A DNA stretch of 64,000 bases, from NCBI RefSeq assembly GCF_021021415.1, contig NZ_JAINWJ010000039.1, positions 1-64,000 of the forward strand, in the 5' to 3' direction. Position numbers and translations under genes: made by a program. The notes beneath the pieces are model-generated. The model ran no database searches. It was not told where the DNA came from and was given only the letters and a program-made list of their open reading frames with translations. Below, one piece after another: positions 1 through 7,778 of this stretch. The stretch's first letter is position 1, and every line of letters starts with the position of its first letter. This DNA is from Martelella mediterranea. Its GTDB lineage: Bacteria; Pseudomonadota; Alphaproteobacteria; Rhizobiales; Rhizobiaceae.

Positions 1-24
1 CCGGCCCTTCTCAGCCTGCCAAAC

Positions 25-948
25 TTAACGTGACAACGCCCGCGCGGGCAGTCTGTAGGTCCAAGCGCCTTCGACCAGCATGCGTCGCGCACGGATGTTG
101 CCGGCCTTCGTGATCGACCCACGCGACACGCTGGCACCGGTCGAATGCTCTTTGGGAACCAGCCCCAGCCAGGCCATGAACTGACGCGGATTACTGAAGC
201 GTCTAAAGTCGCCGATCTCCGATACCAATGTCATCGCCGAGATCTGCGCGACACCACGCAGGGCCTGGATCGCTTCGACGATCGGGTTAAGCGACCAATC
301 CTGCAAGAGCTCCACCATTTGCCGTGTCAGCCGGTCGCGCCGCTCCTCGATCTGCTCAATGGCACGAATATATTCTTCCATAGCAATTTGCTGCGCGCGA
401 TGATCAAAGCGCTGTGTCGCCAACCAGTTTCGATGAGCTTTGCTCCAGTGGGAGCGACCTTCGAAGACCCTGCCGTGCCTGAGCAGAAATGACAAGAGAT
501 GCTGGCGGGCGCGTCGTAAATCCGAGACGGCCGCTTCCCGTGCCCGGCAAAGATCGCGCATGGCCTCATGCGTCTCGTCGGGAACCCAGATGGATGACAG
601 TTCGCCTGCACGCAACAAGGCGGCAAGCGCGACAGCATCGCGCCGATCCGTTTTGACCTGAAGTCCCGGACGGGTCGGAACGAGCGATGGTGCAACGACA
701 AGGCATTCATGGCCAAGATCGCGAAGTTGGCGATACAGACCGTAGCCTGTCGGGCCAGCCTCATAGCAAAGGCACAGGCGTCCGTGACGTCCTGCAAGCC
801 TATCGACAAATTTGCGCACCGCATCAGCACGGTTGGCGATTTCACCGTAGTAACGCACCTCTCCCTTGCGGCCAGCTTCCGCCAGGCCAATGGCTATTTT
901 TTCCTTGCTCACATCCAAACCAACGTAAAGTGCTGTATCATCGGTCAC
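25..948 (-). CDS. IS110-family transposase, C-terminus probably short
   Basis: DEDD-type transposase/recombinase of the IS110 family. The N-terminus has the YVGLDVSKEKI signature of the RuvC-like domain, and the C-terminal Tnp_IS110 domain has the ALRGV...ISA.TLVSEIGDF and W.GL.P.E.STG motifs. The GTG start at 948 follows an AGGAGA ribosome site. The protein is 307 aa, while family members are usually about 340 or more, and it stops at LPARALSR just where the family normally has a further 30-40 residues. After the TAA (25-27) both the original frame and a frame shifted by one base stay open to the window edge, so a nonsense or frameshift lesion is likely. The element ends cannot be placed because the window starts here. 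It may be inactive. Confidence 0.85.
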   Translation of the reverse strand: MTDDTALYVGLDVSKEKIAIGLAEAGRKGEVRYYGEIANRADAVRKFVDRLAGRHGRLCLCYEAGPTGYGLYRQLRDLGHECLVVAPSLVPTRPGLQVKTDRRDAVALAALLRAGELSSIWVPDETHEAMRDLCRAREAAVSDLRRARQHLLSFLLRHGRVFEGRSHWSKAHRNWLATQRFDHRAQQIAMEEYIRAIEQIEERRDRLTRQMVELLQDWSLNPIVEAIQALRGVAQISAMTLVSEIGDFRRFSNPRQFMAWLGLVPKEHSTGASVSRGSITKAGNIRARRMLVEGAWTYRLPARALSR

Positions 949-1071
949 GGCTCGTCTCCTATGTTTGAGGCTCTGGCTGCAAAGTTAACCCTCGTTGCCA
1001 ACATATTGCGAGGCGAGCCACCATGCCGATCACGGACATGGGGTCTCAAGCTTCCTTTTGAGGAGGCTTTC

Positions 1072-1446
1072 ATGCGCAGCGAACGTTTTGTCATCTCGGA
1101 TCGCAGCTGGTCGATTATAGAACCGTTGCTGCCCGGCAGCGTCCGGGATCGAGGCCGGACCGCAAGGGATAACCGACTGTTTCTTGAGGCGGTGCTCTGG
1201 AAGGTGCGCGTTGGTGGCCCGTGGCGGGATCTCCCATCGGGGTTTGGCGAATGGAACAGTGTGTTCAGGCGTTTCCGTCGATGGGCCCAACGTGGCGTGT
1301 TTCAACGGATTTTCGAGGCTGTATCGGGTGACCCCGACTTTGAATATGTTCTTGTCGATGGCACGATCGTCAGCGTCCACCAGAAGGCGACTGGCGCAAA
1401 AGGGAGACTCTCAATCAGGCCATCGGGCGCTCGAAAGGCGGATTGA
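1072..1446 (+). CDS. IS5-family transposase, first frame (orfA)
   Basis: N-terminal part of an IS5/IS427-type DDE transposase, 124 codons from the ATG at 1072, which follows a good AGGAGG site. It has the usual W..IEPLLP opening, a helix-turn-helix-like region ending in W.RGVFQRIF, and the first catalytic Asp in LVDGTIVSVHQKATGAKG. The reading frame breaks just after this. The family consensus continues in the -1 frame, which is the frame of orfB. A slippery run of four A and three G at 1398-1404 lies exactly where the switch is needed, so programmed -1 frameshifting is the likely way a full transposase is made. Confidence 0.85.
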   Translation: MRSERFVISDRSWSIIEPLLPGSVRDRGRTARDNRLFLEAVLWKVRVGGPWRDLPSGFGEWNSVFRRFRRWAQRGVFQRIFEAVSGDPDFEYVLVDGTIVSVHQKATGAKGRLSIRPSGARKAD

Positions 1447-1829
1447 CCACCAAGGTTCTCGCCCTCACCGATGCGTTGGGCAATCTGGCGCGCTTCAAGT
1501 TGCTGCCCGGACAGCGCAGTGAAATCGTTGGTGTGCCAGACCTGATCGACGGCCTGAATTTTGGCGCTATGCTTGCCGACAAGGCATTCGATGCCAATTC
1601 CTTGCGACAAGACCTCGACACGCGCAAGGCACAAGCCGTCATACCGGCGAAAACAAATCGTCGCGTCCACATTCCCCACGATGAGGAAACCTACAAGTGG
1701 CGTCATCTGATTGAAAACTATTTCAGCAAAATCAAAGAGTTCAGAGGTATCAACACAAGATACGACAAGACGGATGCCAGCTATGAAGCCTCATGGAACC
1801 TGGCTGCAACAATCATCGCATTGCGATGA
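1443..1829 (+). CDS. IS5-family transposase, second frame (orfB)
   Basis: C-terminal part of the IS5-type DDE transposase. It overlaps orfA by 4 nt at the annotated start, but the frame is already open from about 1400, where it reads ETLNQAIGRSKGGLTTK, the expected continuation of orfA. It has the second catalytic Asp (LADKAFDAN) and the catalytic Glu region (LIENYFSKIKEFRGI.TRYDKT), and ends in a normal C-terminus (W.LAATIIALR). The domain therefore looks complete, and the element is probably able to make transposase through frameshifting. Confidence 0.85.
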   Translation: MTTKVLALTDALGNLARFKLLPGQRSEIVGVPDLIDGLNFGAMLADKAFDANSLRQDLDTRKAQAVIPAKTNRRVHIPHDEETYKWRHLIENYFSKIKEFRGINTRYDKTDASYEASWNLAATIIALR

Positions 1830-1843
1830 ATGTCCACAGACTC

Positions 1844-2277
1844 TAGATATCTGCAAATCTTTCAGCTGCGGTTAACCTGACATCACCCGCCGGCCTTCCG
1901 AATGCGCAAAACAGCGGTGCTGTCGTGCTGCAAGCCCCCGCTGCCTGATAGAGAAAGGCAGCCAAACACCTTCAGGCTGCCTTCCTCCGTGTGATCAGCC
2001 GTGGATTAAGGAACCCGTCAGAGATGTGATCGGCTTCCAAAGGGATTGCCGCTGCAAAGGAGTTACGGCAGCCTCGGGTTTGTTCCGGGGGTCCCGTATT
2101 TGGATGCCTGTCACGGAAGCAATTGCGAAGACAATGCGCTGAAAACGCTGACTTTGAAGCTCCCCCCCATCCGATACATACCGGAACATGTTGATAATTA
2201 TACAATATATTCAGTAATTTATGGTGTATTTTGAGGTCAGCGTCCGCGCCGATGTTAGTCGCCTTTCACTTTCATGT
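1844..2277. other. non-coding stretch between IS5 and module A
   Basis: About 430 bases without a convincing gene. Small open frames here (for example on the minus strand at 1972-2205) match nothing I recognise. The stretch holds the stem-loop at 1955-1983 and an AT-rich segment at about 2191-2230 (TTGATA, then GTAATT 17 bases later) that could be a weak upstream promoter. It may be the remains of a gene destroyed by the IS insertions. Confidence 0.5.
1955..1983. terminator. 9-bp stem-loop, possible orphan terminator
   Basis: AAGGCAGCC (1955-1963) pairs perfectly with GGCTGCCTT (1975-1983) around an 11-base loop. There is no clear U-tract on either strand. It may be the terminator of a gene that once lay upstream and was replaced by the IS elements. 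Confidence 0.4.
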
Positions 2278-2306
2278 TTGACAGCAAATCCTCTAGGCGG
2301 TATTGA
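2278..2306 (+). promoter_or_regulatory. sigma70-like promoter of module A
   Basis: TTGACA at 2278-2283 and TATTGA at 2301-2306 are separated by exactly 17 bases. Transcription would begin near 2313, inside the palindrome at 2311-2331, an arrangement typical of repression by a downstream operator. Confidence 0.6.
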
Positions 2307-2310
2307 ATGG

Positions 2311-2331
2311 TTCATTGGTCCTACCAATGAA
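2311..2331. promoter_or_regulatory. 21-bp GntR/FadR-type operator
   Basis: Perfect dyad: arms TTCATTGGT and ACCAATGAA around a 3-base spacer. The core TGGT-N3-ACCA is the known shape of FadR-subfamily sites (E. coli FadR has TGGT..GACC; UxuR/ExuR sites contain TTGGT...ACCAA). It sits at the predicted transcription start and 19 bases before the first ATG. The obvious partner is the GntR/FadR regulator at 5933-6655 in the same operon. Confidence 0.8.
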
Positions 2332-2350
2332 TAAGGAGGAGTATCCAGCT

Positions 2351-3316
2351 ATGTTGAAGAGAATAGGCCAGGCCCTGTGCGTGGCTACATTTGCTTTTGC
2401 CGCGATGGCGGGCAACGCGCTTGCTGACGACAAGCCGACCGTTGTGTTCATGCTTCTGCATGCCGATGCCTACATGCTCGGCGTCGAGCATGGTTTCGAG
2501 GAAGCCGCTGGCGACAACGTCAATGTCGAAGTGGCCATCATCAACGACGACCCGGCGCGCGAGGCGCAGCTTCTGTCGCAATATGCCGCCCGCCAGGTCG
2601 ACTATGTGGTGGCTTCGCCGACGTCGCCCGAAGGCTCGCTGGCGTCGATCCGCAACCTGGTTAATTCCGGTGTCAAGGTCGTATGCTTCAATACGTGCCT
2701 CGGCGATGCCTCGGAGAGCCTGGTCGAAGGGTTCGTGGCCACGGATCACTACGCCATGGGCGAAGAGATCGGCAAATATGCGGCCAAGTGGATCAACGAC
2801 AACCGCGACGGCAAGGCAACGATCGGCATCGTGCACTGCAACACCTACATCGAATGCCAGGACCGCGAAGCCGGTTTCAAGAAGGCGCTCGCCGATGGCG
2901 GCGTGACGGCGGCCTATCCGAACGAGCAGCTCGCGCTGGCGCCGGATAAAGCGGCGACGATCACTGAAAACATGCTGACCGGCAATCCCGATATCGACCT
3001 GATGTGGGGCGGTTCCGACGGCTCGACCAGCGGCATCACGACGGCCGTCGGCAACGATCCGAATTGGACCAAGCGCATCCGCGTCTTCGGCCAGGACATC
3101 AGCCCGGAACTTGCCAAACGGCTGTCCGAAACGCCGCCGATCCTGATCGCAACCGCCGGCCAGGACGGACCCGGTACCGGAAAGGCAGCCTACGATATGG
3201 TGAACAAGCTGATGAACGGCGAAAAGATCGACCAGTTCAAGGTCGAAATCGGTCCGACCGTGTTTGCCCGCGACAATCCGGAAGTGATCGAGGAATACCT
3301 CGCCTCGACCAACTAA
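2351..3316 (+). CDS. CUT2 sugar ABC transporter, periplasmic binding protein
   Basis: Periplasmic sugar-binding protein of the RbsB type (Peripla_BP_4 fold), 321 aa from the ATG at 2351, which has an AAGGAGGA site about 10 bases upstream. Earlier in-frame ATGs lie inside or before the operator and are unlikely starts. Residues 1-25 form a Sec signal peptide with an ALA cleavage site, followed by the first beta strand PTVVFMLLHAD. The protein has two Cys-containing strands (VVCFNTC and IVHCNTYIEC), shared with its paralogue at 25496. It is the first gene of module A, followed by the permease and ATPase. The ligand cannot be read from sequence. The catabolic genes downstream suggest a hexose or sugar acid. 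Confidence 0.9.
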   Translation: MLKRIGQALCVATFAFAAMAGNALADDKPTVVFMLLHADAYMLGVEHGFEEAAGDNVNVEVAIINDDPAREAQLLSQYAARQVDYVVASPTSPEGSLASIRNLVNSGVKVVCFNTCLGDASESLVEGFVATDHYAMGEEIGKYAAKWINDNRDGKATIGIVHCNTYIECQDREAGFKKALADGGVTAAYPNEQLALAPDKAATITENMLTGNPDIDLMWGGSDGSTSGITTAVGNDPNWTKRIRVFGQDISPELAKRLSETPPILIATAGQDGPGTGKAAYDMVNKLMNGEKIDQFKVEIGPTVFARDNPEVIEEYLASTN

Positions 3317-3340
3317 ACCGGACTGAAACACCAAACCAGG

Positions 3341-3369
3341 CGAAGAGGCCGGATCAGCTGGCCTCTTCG
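3341..3369 (+). promoter_or_regulatory. intercistronic stem-loop after the binding-protein gene
   Basis: A 10-bp perfect stem (CGAAGAGGCC with GGCCTCTTCG) around a 9-base loop, without a strong U-tract. It lies between the binding-protein and permease genes. Such hairpins usually stabilise the upstream message or partly terminate, giving excess binding protein over membrane subunits. Confidence 0.7.
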
Positions 3370-3397
3370 GCAAGGGATACGAGCACCGCCAAACGGA

Positions 3398-4390
3398 ATG
3401 AACCCGATGTCTGTTAATACCCTCACACAATCACGTCCCGGCAGCCGTCGTATGCTGAAAAGACTGTCCCGCACCGGGCTTCTGGCCGGACTCGTCGTGC
3501 TCTTCGTCGTCGGCGCATTGTTGTCGCCTGCGTTCCTGAGCGTGCCCAATCAGCTCAATATTCTCCGTCAGGCCGCCTTTGTCGGCATCATCGCCTGCGG
3601 CATGACCTATGTGATCCTCGCCGGCGAGATCGACATATCCGTCGGTTCGCTGGTCGCGCTCAGTTCCGCCCTTCTCGGGGTGATGATGACCAAGCTCGGC
3701 TACCCACTGCCGGTCGCCATCCTCGCGGTTCTTGTCGTCGGCATGGTTTCGGGCCTTCTGACCGGGCTTGCGCGCGTGTTTTTCGGCGTTCCCAGCTTCA
3801 TCTCGACGCTGGCGCTTTATCTGGCGCTGCGCGGGCTGGCGCAGATCATTACCGGCTCGCTGCCGATCGTCATCGATAACCCCGTCCTGCGGTTTTTCGG
3901 CAATGGACGGATGGCCGGCATCCCGGTTCAGGTGATCATCCTGCTCGCGGTTTTCGCGATCGCCTTTTTCGTCTCCCGGAAAACGACGTTCGGTCGCTCG
4001 ATCTACGCAATCGGCGGCAATGCCAAGGCCGCACGCCTTGCCGGCATTCCGGTCGACCGGGTGCGCATCCTGATTTTCGTCATCACCGGCGTGCTGGCCG
4101 CTTTCGTCGGCATTCTGCTCAGCGCCAGGCTTGAGGCGGGCAACGCCAACATCGCCACCGGTCTCGAATTCGAGGTCATCGCCGCGGTGATCGTCGGCGG
4201 CACGAGCCTCGCCGGCGGCCATGGCGGCATCGCCGGCACCTTTCTCGGCGTGCTGTTCATCACCGTGCTTTCCAACATTCTCGTGCTTCTGGGCGTCGAC
4301 CCGTTCGCGCAGGACGTCGTGCGCGGCGCAATCGTTCTGCTTGCGGTCCTGATCGCCAATATTCAGACTGGCGAGACCCGGAAAGACTGA
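3398..4390 (+). CDS. CUT2 sugar ABC transporter permease (RbsC family)
   Basis: Inner-membrane permease of the BPD_transp_2 family, 330 aa, with about eight to ten hydrophobic segments starting at LLAGLVVLFVVGALLSP. Family landmarks are NILRQAAFVGIIACGMTYVILAGEIDISVGS near the N-terminus and the cytoplasmic loop GGNAKAARLAGIPVDRVR, which contacts the ATPase. It ends RGAIVLLAVLIAN, as usual. The start could be the ATG at 3398 or at 3407. The next gene, 16 bases on, is its ATPase. The close paralogue at 28013 supports common descent of modules A and C. Confidence 0.92.
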   Translation: MNPMSVNTLTQSRPGSRRMLKRLSRTGLLAGLVVLFVVGALLSPAFLSVPNQLNILRQAAFVGIIACGMTYVILAGEIDISVGSLVALSSALLGVMMTKLGYPLPVAILAVLVVGMVSGLLTGLARVFFGVPSFISTLALYLALRGLAQIITGSLPIVIDNPVLRFFGNGRMAGIPVQVIILLAVFAIAFFVSRKTTFGRSIYAIGGNAKAARLAGIPVDRVRILIFVITGVLAAFVGILLSARLEAGNANIATGLEFEVIAAVIVGGTSLAGGHGGIAGTFLGVLFITVLSNILVLLGVDPFAQDVVRGAIVLLAVLIANIQTGETRKD

Positions 4391-4406
4391 TGGGGAGGGA
4401 CAGAGG

Positions 4407-5933
4407 ATGACGCCGCAGGTTCTTGACCTTACCGGAATATCCAAGGCGTTTGCCGGCGTGCAGGCGCTCGACAATGTCGCCTTCAACCTTCAGGCCGGGG
4501 AAGTCCGTGCGCTGATGGGCAAGAACGGCGCCGGCAAGTCGACGCTGGTGCGCATTATCAGCGGCGCGACTGCGCCCGACAGCGGCACGATCCGCGCGGA
4601 TGGCGAGACGGTTTCGTTTTCCACGCCCGCCGAAGCGACCGCCGCCGGCATCGCCACCGTGCATCAGGAGCTGACGATCATTCCGGGCCTGAGCGTTGCC
4701 GAAAACATCACGCTCGGCCATTGGCCGCAGCGCCGCGGCATCCTCGATAATGGCGCGGCCGAACGCGTGGCCCGCGAAGCGCTCGATCAGTTGGGCGAGA
4801 CGATCGATCCTCACATGGCCGCCGGCGAGCTTTCGATCGCCAAGCAACAGATCGTCGAAATCGCCCGTGCCCTGGCGTTGAAGCCGAAGGTCCTGATCCT
4901 CGACGAGCCGACAAGTTCGCTCCCGGCTCATGAGGTGGAGGCGCTGCTGCGTCTGGTCCGGCGGCTCGGCGAGAACGGCGTCGCCGTCATCTATGTCTCG
5001 CATCGCATGGACGAGATTGGTCGCGTGGCCGACACAGTGACCGTGCTGAGAGACGGACGGCTGATCGACACCCTGCCGATCGCCAAGGCGCCGGTGCGCC
5101 ATATCGCGCAGTTGATGGTCGGCGAAGGGATCGAGGTCGCCGAGCACGGAACGACGCAAGCCCCGGGCAGCGAAATCGCTCTCGAATGCCGGACTTTGAA
5201 CGCCGGACCGCGTGTCCGCGACATTTCGCTCGATATCCGCAAGGGAGAAATCCTCGGCATCGCCGGCCTGCTCGGCGCCGGACGTTCGGAGTTCCTGCGC
5301 GTCTTGTCGGGAATCGACCGGTCGGAATCGGGTGTTCTGTTCGTCGGAGCGCGAGAGATCCGCCACCCGACGATCCAGACCATGCTCAAGAACGGCGTGG
5401 CGCTCGTTCCTGAGGACCGCAAGTCGGAAGGGTTGGTGCTCGGCATGCCAATATCGCAGAACCTGTCGATGTCGGCGCTCGGCCGCGTGGCGAGCGGTGG
5501 CATCCTGCGGGCCGCGCGCGAACGGCGGCTGGCCGAATATGCGCGCGACCTGCTCGACATCAAGGTCAGCGATCTGGCCCTGCCGGTCCAGACCCTTTCG
5601 GGCGGCAACCAGCAGAAGGTCGTTTTCGGCCGCTGTCTCAATGCCGAGGTCGACATCCTGCTTCTCGACGAGCCGACGCGCGGCGTCGACGTGCAGGCCA
5701 AGCAGCAGATCTACGATCTCATTCGCGATCTGGCCCGCCAGGGGAAGGGGATCATCGTCGTATCCTCCGAATATGAGGAACTCCTTCTTCTGTGCCACCG
5801 CGTGGTGATCATGGCCGACGGGCGGATCGTCGATGAATTCGATCCCGGCAACGAGCGCATGGACGGCCTTATGGCGCGCCTGCTGGCTGCCAACGAGGGG
5901 ATGGAGAAAGAAACGACGGAGGAATCAGCTTGA
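4407..5933 (+). CDS. CUT2 sugar ABC transporter ATPase with two nucleotide-binding domains
   Basis: RbsA/MglA-type protein of 508 aa holding two ABC domains in tandem. Domain 1 has Walker A (MGKNGAGKST, about residues 37-46), an atypical signature (LSIAKQQIVEIARAL), Walker B (VLILDEPTSS) and the H-loop YVSHRMDEI. Domain 2 has the degenerate Walker A normal for this family (GLLGAGRSE), the signature LSGGNQQKVVFGR, Walker B (LLLDEPTRGVDV) and Ser in place of the H-loop His (VVSSEYEE). It energises the permease encoded just upstream. Its TGA overlaps the ATG of the regulator gene by one base, so the two are translationally coupled. Confidence 0.93.
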   Translation: MTPQVLDLTGISKAFAGVQALDNVAFNLQAGEVRALMGKNGAGKSTLVRIISGATAPDSGTIRADGETVSFSTPAEATAAGIATVHQELTIIPGLSVAENITLGHWPQRRGILDNGAAERVAREALDQLGETIDPHMAAGELSIAKQQIVEIARALALKPKVLILDEPTSSLPAHEVEALLRLVRRLGENGVAVIYVSHRMDEIGRVADTVTVLRDGRLIDTLPIAKAPVRHIAQLMVGEGIEVAEHGTTQAPGSEIALECRTLNAGPRVRDISLDIRKGEILGIAGLLGAGRSEFLRVLSGIDRSESGVLFVGAREIRHPTIQTMLKNGVALVPEDRKSEGLVLGMPISQNLSMSALGRVASGGILRAARERRLAEYARDLLDIKVSDLALPVQTLSGGNQQKVVFGRCLNAEVDILLLDEPTRGVDVQAKQQIYDLIRDLARQGKGIIVVSSEYEELLLLCHRVVIMADGRIVDEFDPGNERMDGLMARLLAANEGMEKETTEESA

Positions 5934-6655
5934 TGGCCGAAAAGTCGACCCCGCGTGACAAGCTCGCCAGCCTGCCGGTTGCACCTTTGCAGCAGCGCGG
6001 CCACACCGATCACATGGTTTCCTCGATCATGAAGATGATCGAGCAGGGCATATTGAAGGAAGGCGACGTTCTGCCGGCCGAACGGGAGCTGGCGCAGCAG
6101 TTCAATGTCGGGCGCAATACGCTGCGCGAGGCGATCAAGGTGTTGGAGATCTACGGCGTCGTCGATCGCGCGCCGCGCCACGGTACAGTGATCAAGCAGG
6201 CCAATATCGATCATATCGTCGGCATTGCCTTTGCGGGCATGCAAATCACGCCGACCGTGTTCGAGGACATTCAGGGATATCGCCGCCTGATCGAAATGGG
6301 CGTGGCTCCCCATGTCGTCGCGCGGGCGGCAGACGACGACTACGCCCGCCTGGAAACCCTGATCGGGAATATGGCTGGCACCTCCGACCTGCGCGAACAG
6401 GCGCATTGGGATTTCGAGTTCCACCTCTATCTCGTCAGCCTTGAGGGCAATTCGGTCCTGACGCGGAGCTACCGTGTGCTGGCCGAACCGATGAAGCGGC
6501 TGATGGAACTCGGCAAGGGGTCGCGTGGCACGGAGGTGGCCGTCAACCAGCATCGCCATATCCTCGAAGCGCTCAGAACCGGCGATGTCGGCGCGTATTC
6601 GTCGCTTCTTTCCGAGCACATGGAATTCGGCCGCCGCTTCGTCGGCGAAAGCTGA
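5933..6655 (+). CDS. GntR-family regulator, FadR subfamily
   Basis: DNA-binding repressor of 240 aa. A winged helix-turn-helix (ILKEGDVLPAERELAQQFNVGRNTLREAIKVLE, quoted in two halves in the family) lies at about residues 40-90. The C-terminal FCD ligand domain contains the Asp/His metal-binding set in DFEFHLYLV, QHRHILEAL and SEHMEFG. The start is the ATG at 5933, overlapping the ATPase stop. It is embedded in the operon it probably controls, and the dyad at 2311-2331 is a classical FadR-type site. The UxuA gene immediately downstream makes a uronate or aldonate inducer plausible, by analogy with UxuR/ExuR, but that is inference. Confidence 0.9.
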   Translation: MAEKSTPRDKLASLPVAPLQQRGHTDHMVSSIMKMIEQGILKEGDVLPAERELAQQFNVGRNTLREAIKVLEIYGVVDRAPRHGTVIKQANIDHIVGIAFAGMQITPTVFEDIQGYRRLIEMGVAPHVVARAADDDYARLETLIGNMAGTSDLREQAHWDFEFHLYLVSLEGNSVLTRSYRVLAEPMKRLMELGKGSRGTEVAVNQHRHILEALRTGDVGAYSSLLSEHMEFGRRFVGES

Positions 6656-6703
6656 CGCGGTTACGGCAATACAAACTTGAACAAGCAGACAAGCGTGGAA
6701 GCA

Positions 6704-7765
6704 ATGCAGATCGGTCTCGGCCTTTATCGGAATCAATTGAACGACGATTATTACAAATTTGCCCGCCAGCTCGGCGTCGAACAGATCGTGGTGCATCTGG
6801 AGAATTATCTCGCCAGCAACGACGGTGGCCAGGTCGCGCTCTCGCGCGGCGACAGCGACGGCTGGGGCCAGGCCGTCGACGGCTACTGGACCTACGACAC
6901 CTTCCGGGCGCTGATCGACGAACTGGAGGCCAACGGGCTGAAGCTTGCGGCGATCGAGAATTTCGCGGTTAAGCAGTGGTCGGATGTTCTTCTCGGCGGC
7001 CCCAAGCGCGACGAACAGCTCGCGGCGCTGAAGCAGATGATCCGCGATGCCGGACGCGCCGGCGTGCCCTGCTTCGGCTACAATTTCTCCGTGGCCGGCG
7101 TGTGGGGCTGGGTGCGCGGTCCGTTTGCGCGCGGCGGCGCGATAAGCGTGGGCTTCGATGCCGGGGCGATCGATGCCGACGAGCCGATCCCCGACGGCAT
7201 GGTCTGGAACATGCGCTATGCCGCCGGCGAGGCCGGCAAGACGGTGCCCCCGGTCTCGCAGGAGGAAATCTGGGCGCGCGCCTCGTATTTCCTCAACGAA
7301 ATCCTGCCGGTGGCGGAAGAGGTTGGCGTGCGGCTCGCCGCCCATCCCGATGACCCGCCGATGGAAGCCCTGCGCGGCGCCGCAAGGCTCGTCAACCAGC
7401 CGGAGAAATACCACCGGCTCGTCAGCATCAATCCGAGCCCGTCCAACACGCTGGAACTGTGCCTCGGCAGCGTCCAGGAAATGAGCGGCGGCGACGTCTA
7501 CGACACCGTCGCCCGCTTCGCCCGCGAAAATCGCATCGGCTACATCCATTTCCGCAACGTGAAGGGGAAAGTGCCGAACTATCACGAAGTCTTCGTCGAT
7601 GAGGGAGACATCGACATGGCTCGGATCATGAAAATCCTCAAGGTGAACGGCTTTGCCGGTGTCATGATCCCGGACCACACGCCTGAAATTCATTGTGACG
7701 CGCCGTGGCATGCCGGCATGGCCTATGCGATCGGCTATATGCGCGCGTTGCTCGCCACGGCCTGA
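6704..7765 (+). CDS. uxuA: D-mannonate dehydratase, UxuA family
   Basis: TIM-barrel dehydratase converting D-mannonate to 2-keto-3-deoxy-D-gluconate. I chose the ATG at 6704, which gives MQIGLGLYRNQL, the usual start of the family, with GGAAG just upstream. A TTG at 6677 would add nine residues (362 aa). Family motifs are YNFSVAGVWGW..GPFARGGA near residue 120, RLAAHPDDPP, SINPSPSNTLELCLGS, IHFRNVKG and a C-terminal MIPDHTPE. These supply the His/Cys/Asp metal and catalytic side chains typical of UxuA. At 353 aa it is shorter than E. coli UxuA (394 aa), as is common for this group. It follows the regulator and precedes the AGE isomerase gene. Confidence 0.88.
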   Translation: MQIGLGLYRNQLNDDYYKFARQLGVEQIVVHLENYLASNDGGQVALSRGDSDGWGQAVDGYWTYDTFRALIDELEANGLKLAAIENFAVKQWSDVLLGGPKRDEQLAALKQMIRDAGRAGVPCFGYNFSVAGVWGWVRGPFARGGAISVGFDAGAIDADEPIPDGMVWNMRYAAGEAGKTVPPVSQEEIWARASYFLNEILPVAEEVGVRLAAHPDDPPMEALRGAARLVNQPEKYHRLVSINPSPSNTLELCLGSVQEMSGGDVYDTVARFARENRIGYIHFRNVKGKVPNYHEVFVDEGDIDMARIMKILKVNGFAGVMIPDHTPEIHCDAPWHAGMAYAIGYMRALLATA

Positions 7766-7778
7766 CAGGGAGGCATTT

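Larger units (their letters stand above)
967..1843 (+). mobile_element. IS5-family (IS427-like) insertion sequence
   Basis: The element carries the two overlapping transposase frames described below. Its proposed ends are an imperfect 12-bp inverted repeat: 967-978 against 1832-1843, 8 of 12 positions matching. I found no convincing target duplication. The element is adjacent to the IS110 gene, so two IS elements are stacked upstream of module A. The ends are less certain than the coding content. Confidence 0.6.

Noticed and set aside
1972..2205. Minus-strand frame of 77 codons upstream of module A
   Set aside because: No ribosome site, no recognisable similarity, and it lies in AT-variable promoter-like sequence.
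2191..2220. Second candidate promoter (TTGATA, GTAATT) before module A
   Set aside because: Weaker boxes than the promoter at 2278-2306 and not linked to the operator; kept only as a remark in the non-coding entry.
4260..5798. Long antisense open frame (512 codons) opposite the CUT2 ATPase gene
   Set aside because: GC-rich coding DNA often leaves the opposite strand open. The frame has no recognisable domain and fully overlaps a gene with complete motifs. The same applies to 5711-7861, 24257-26275 and 36929-38827.
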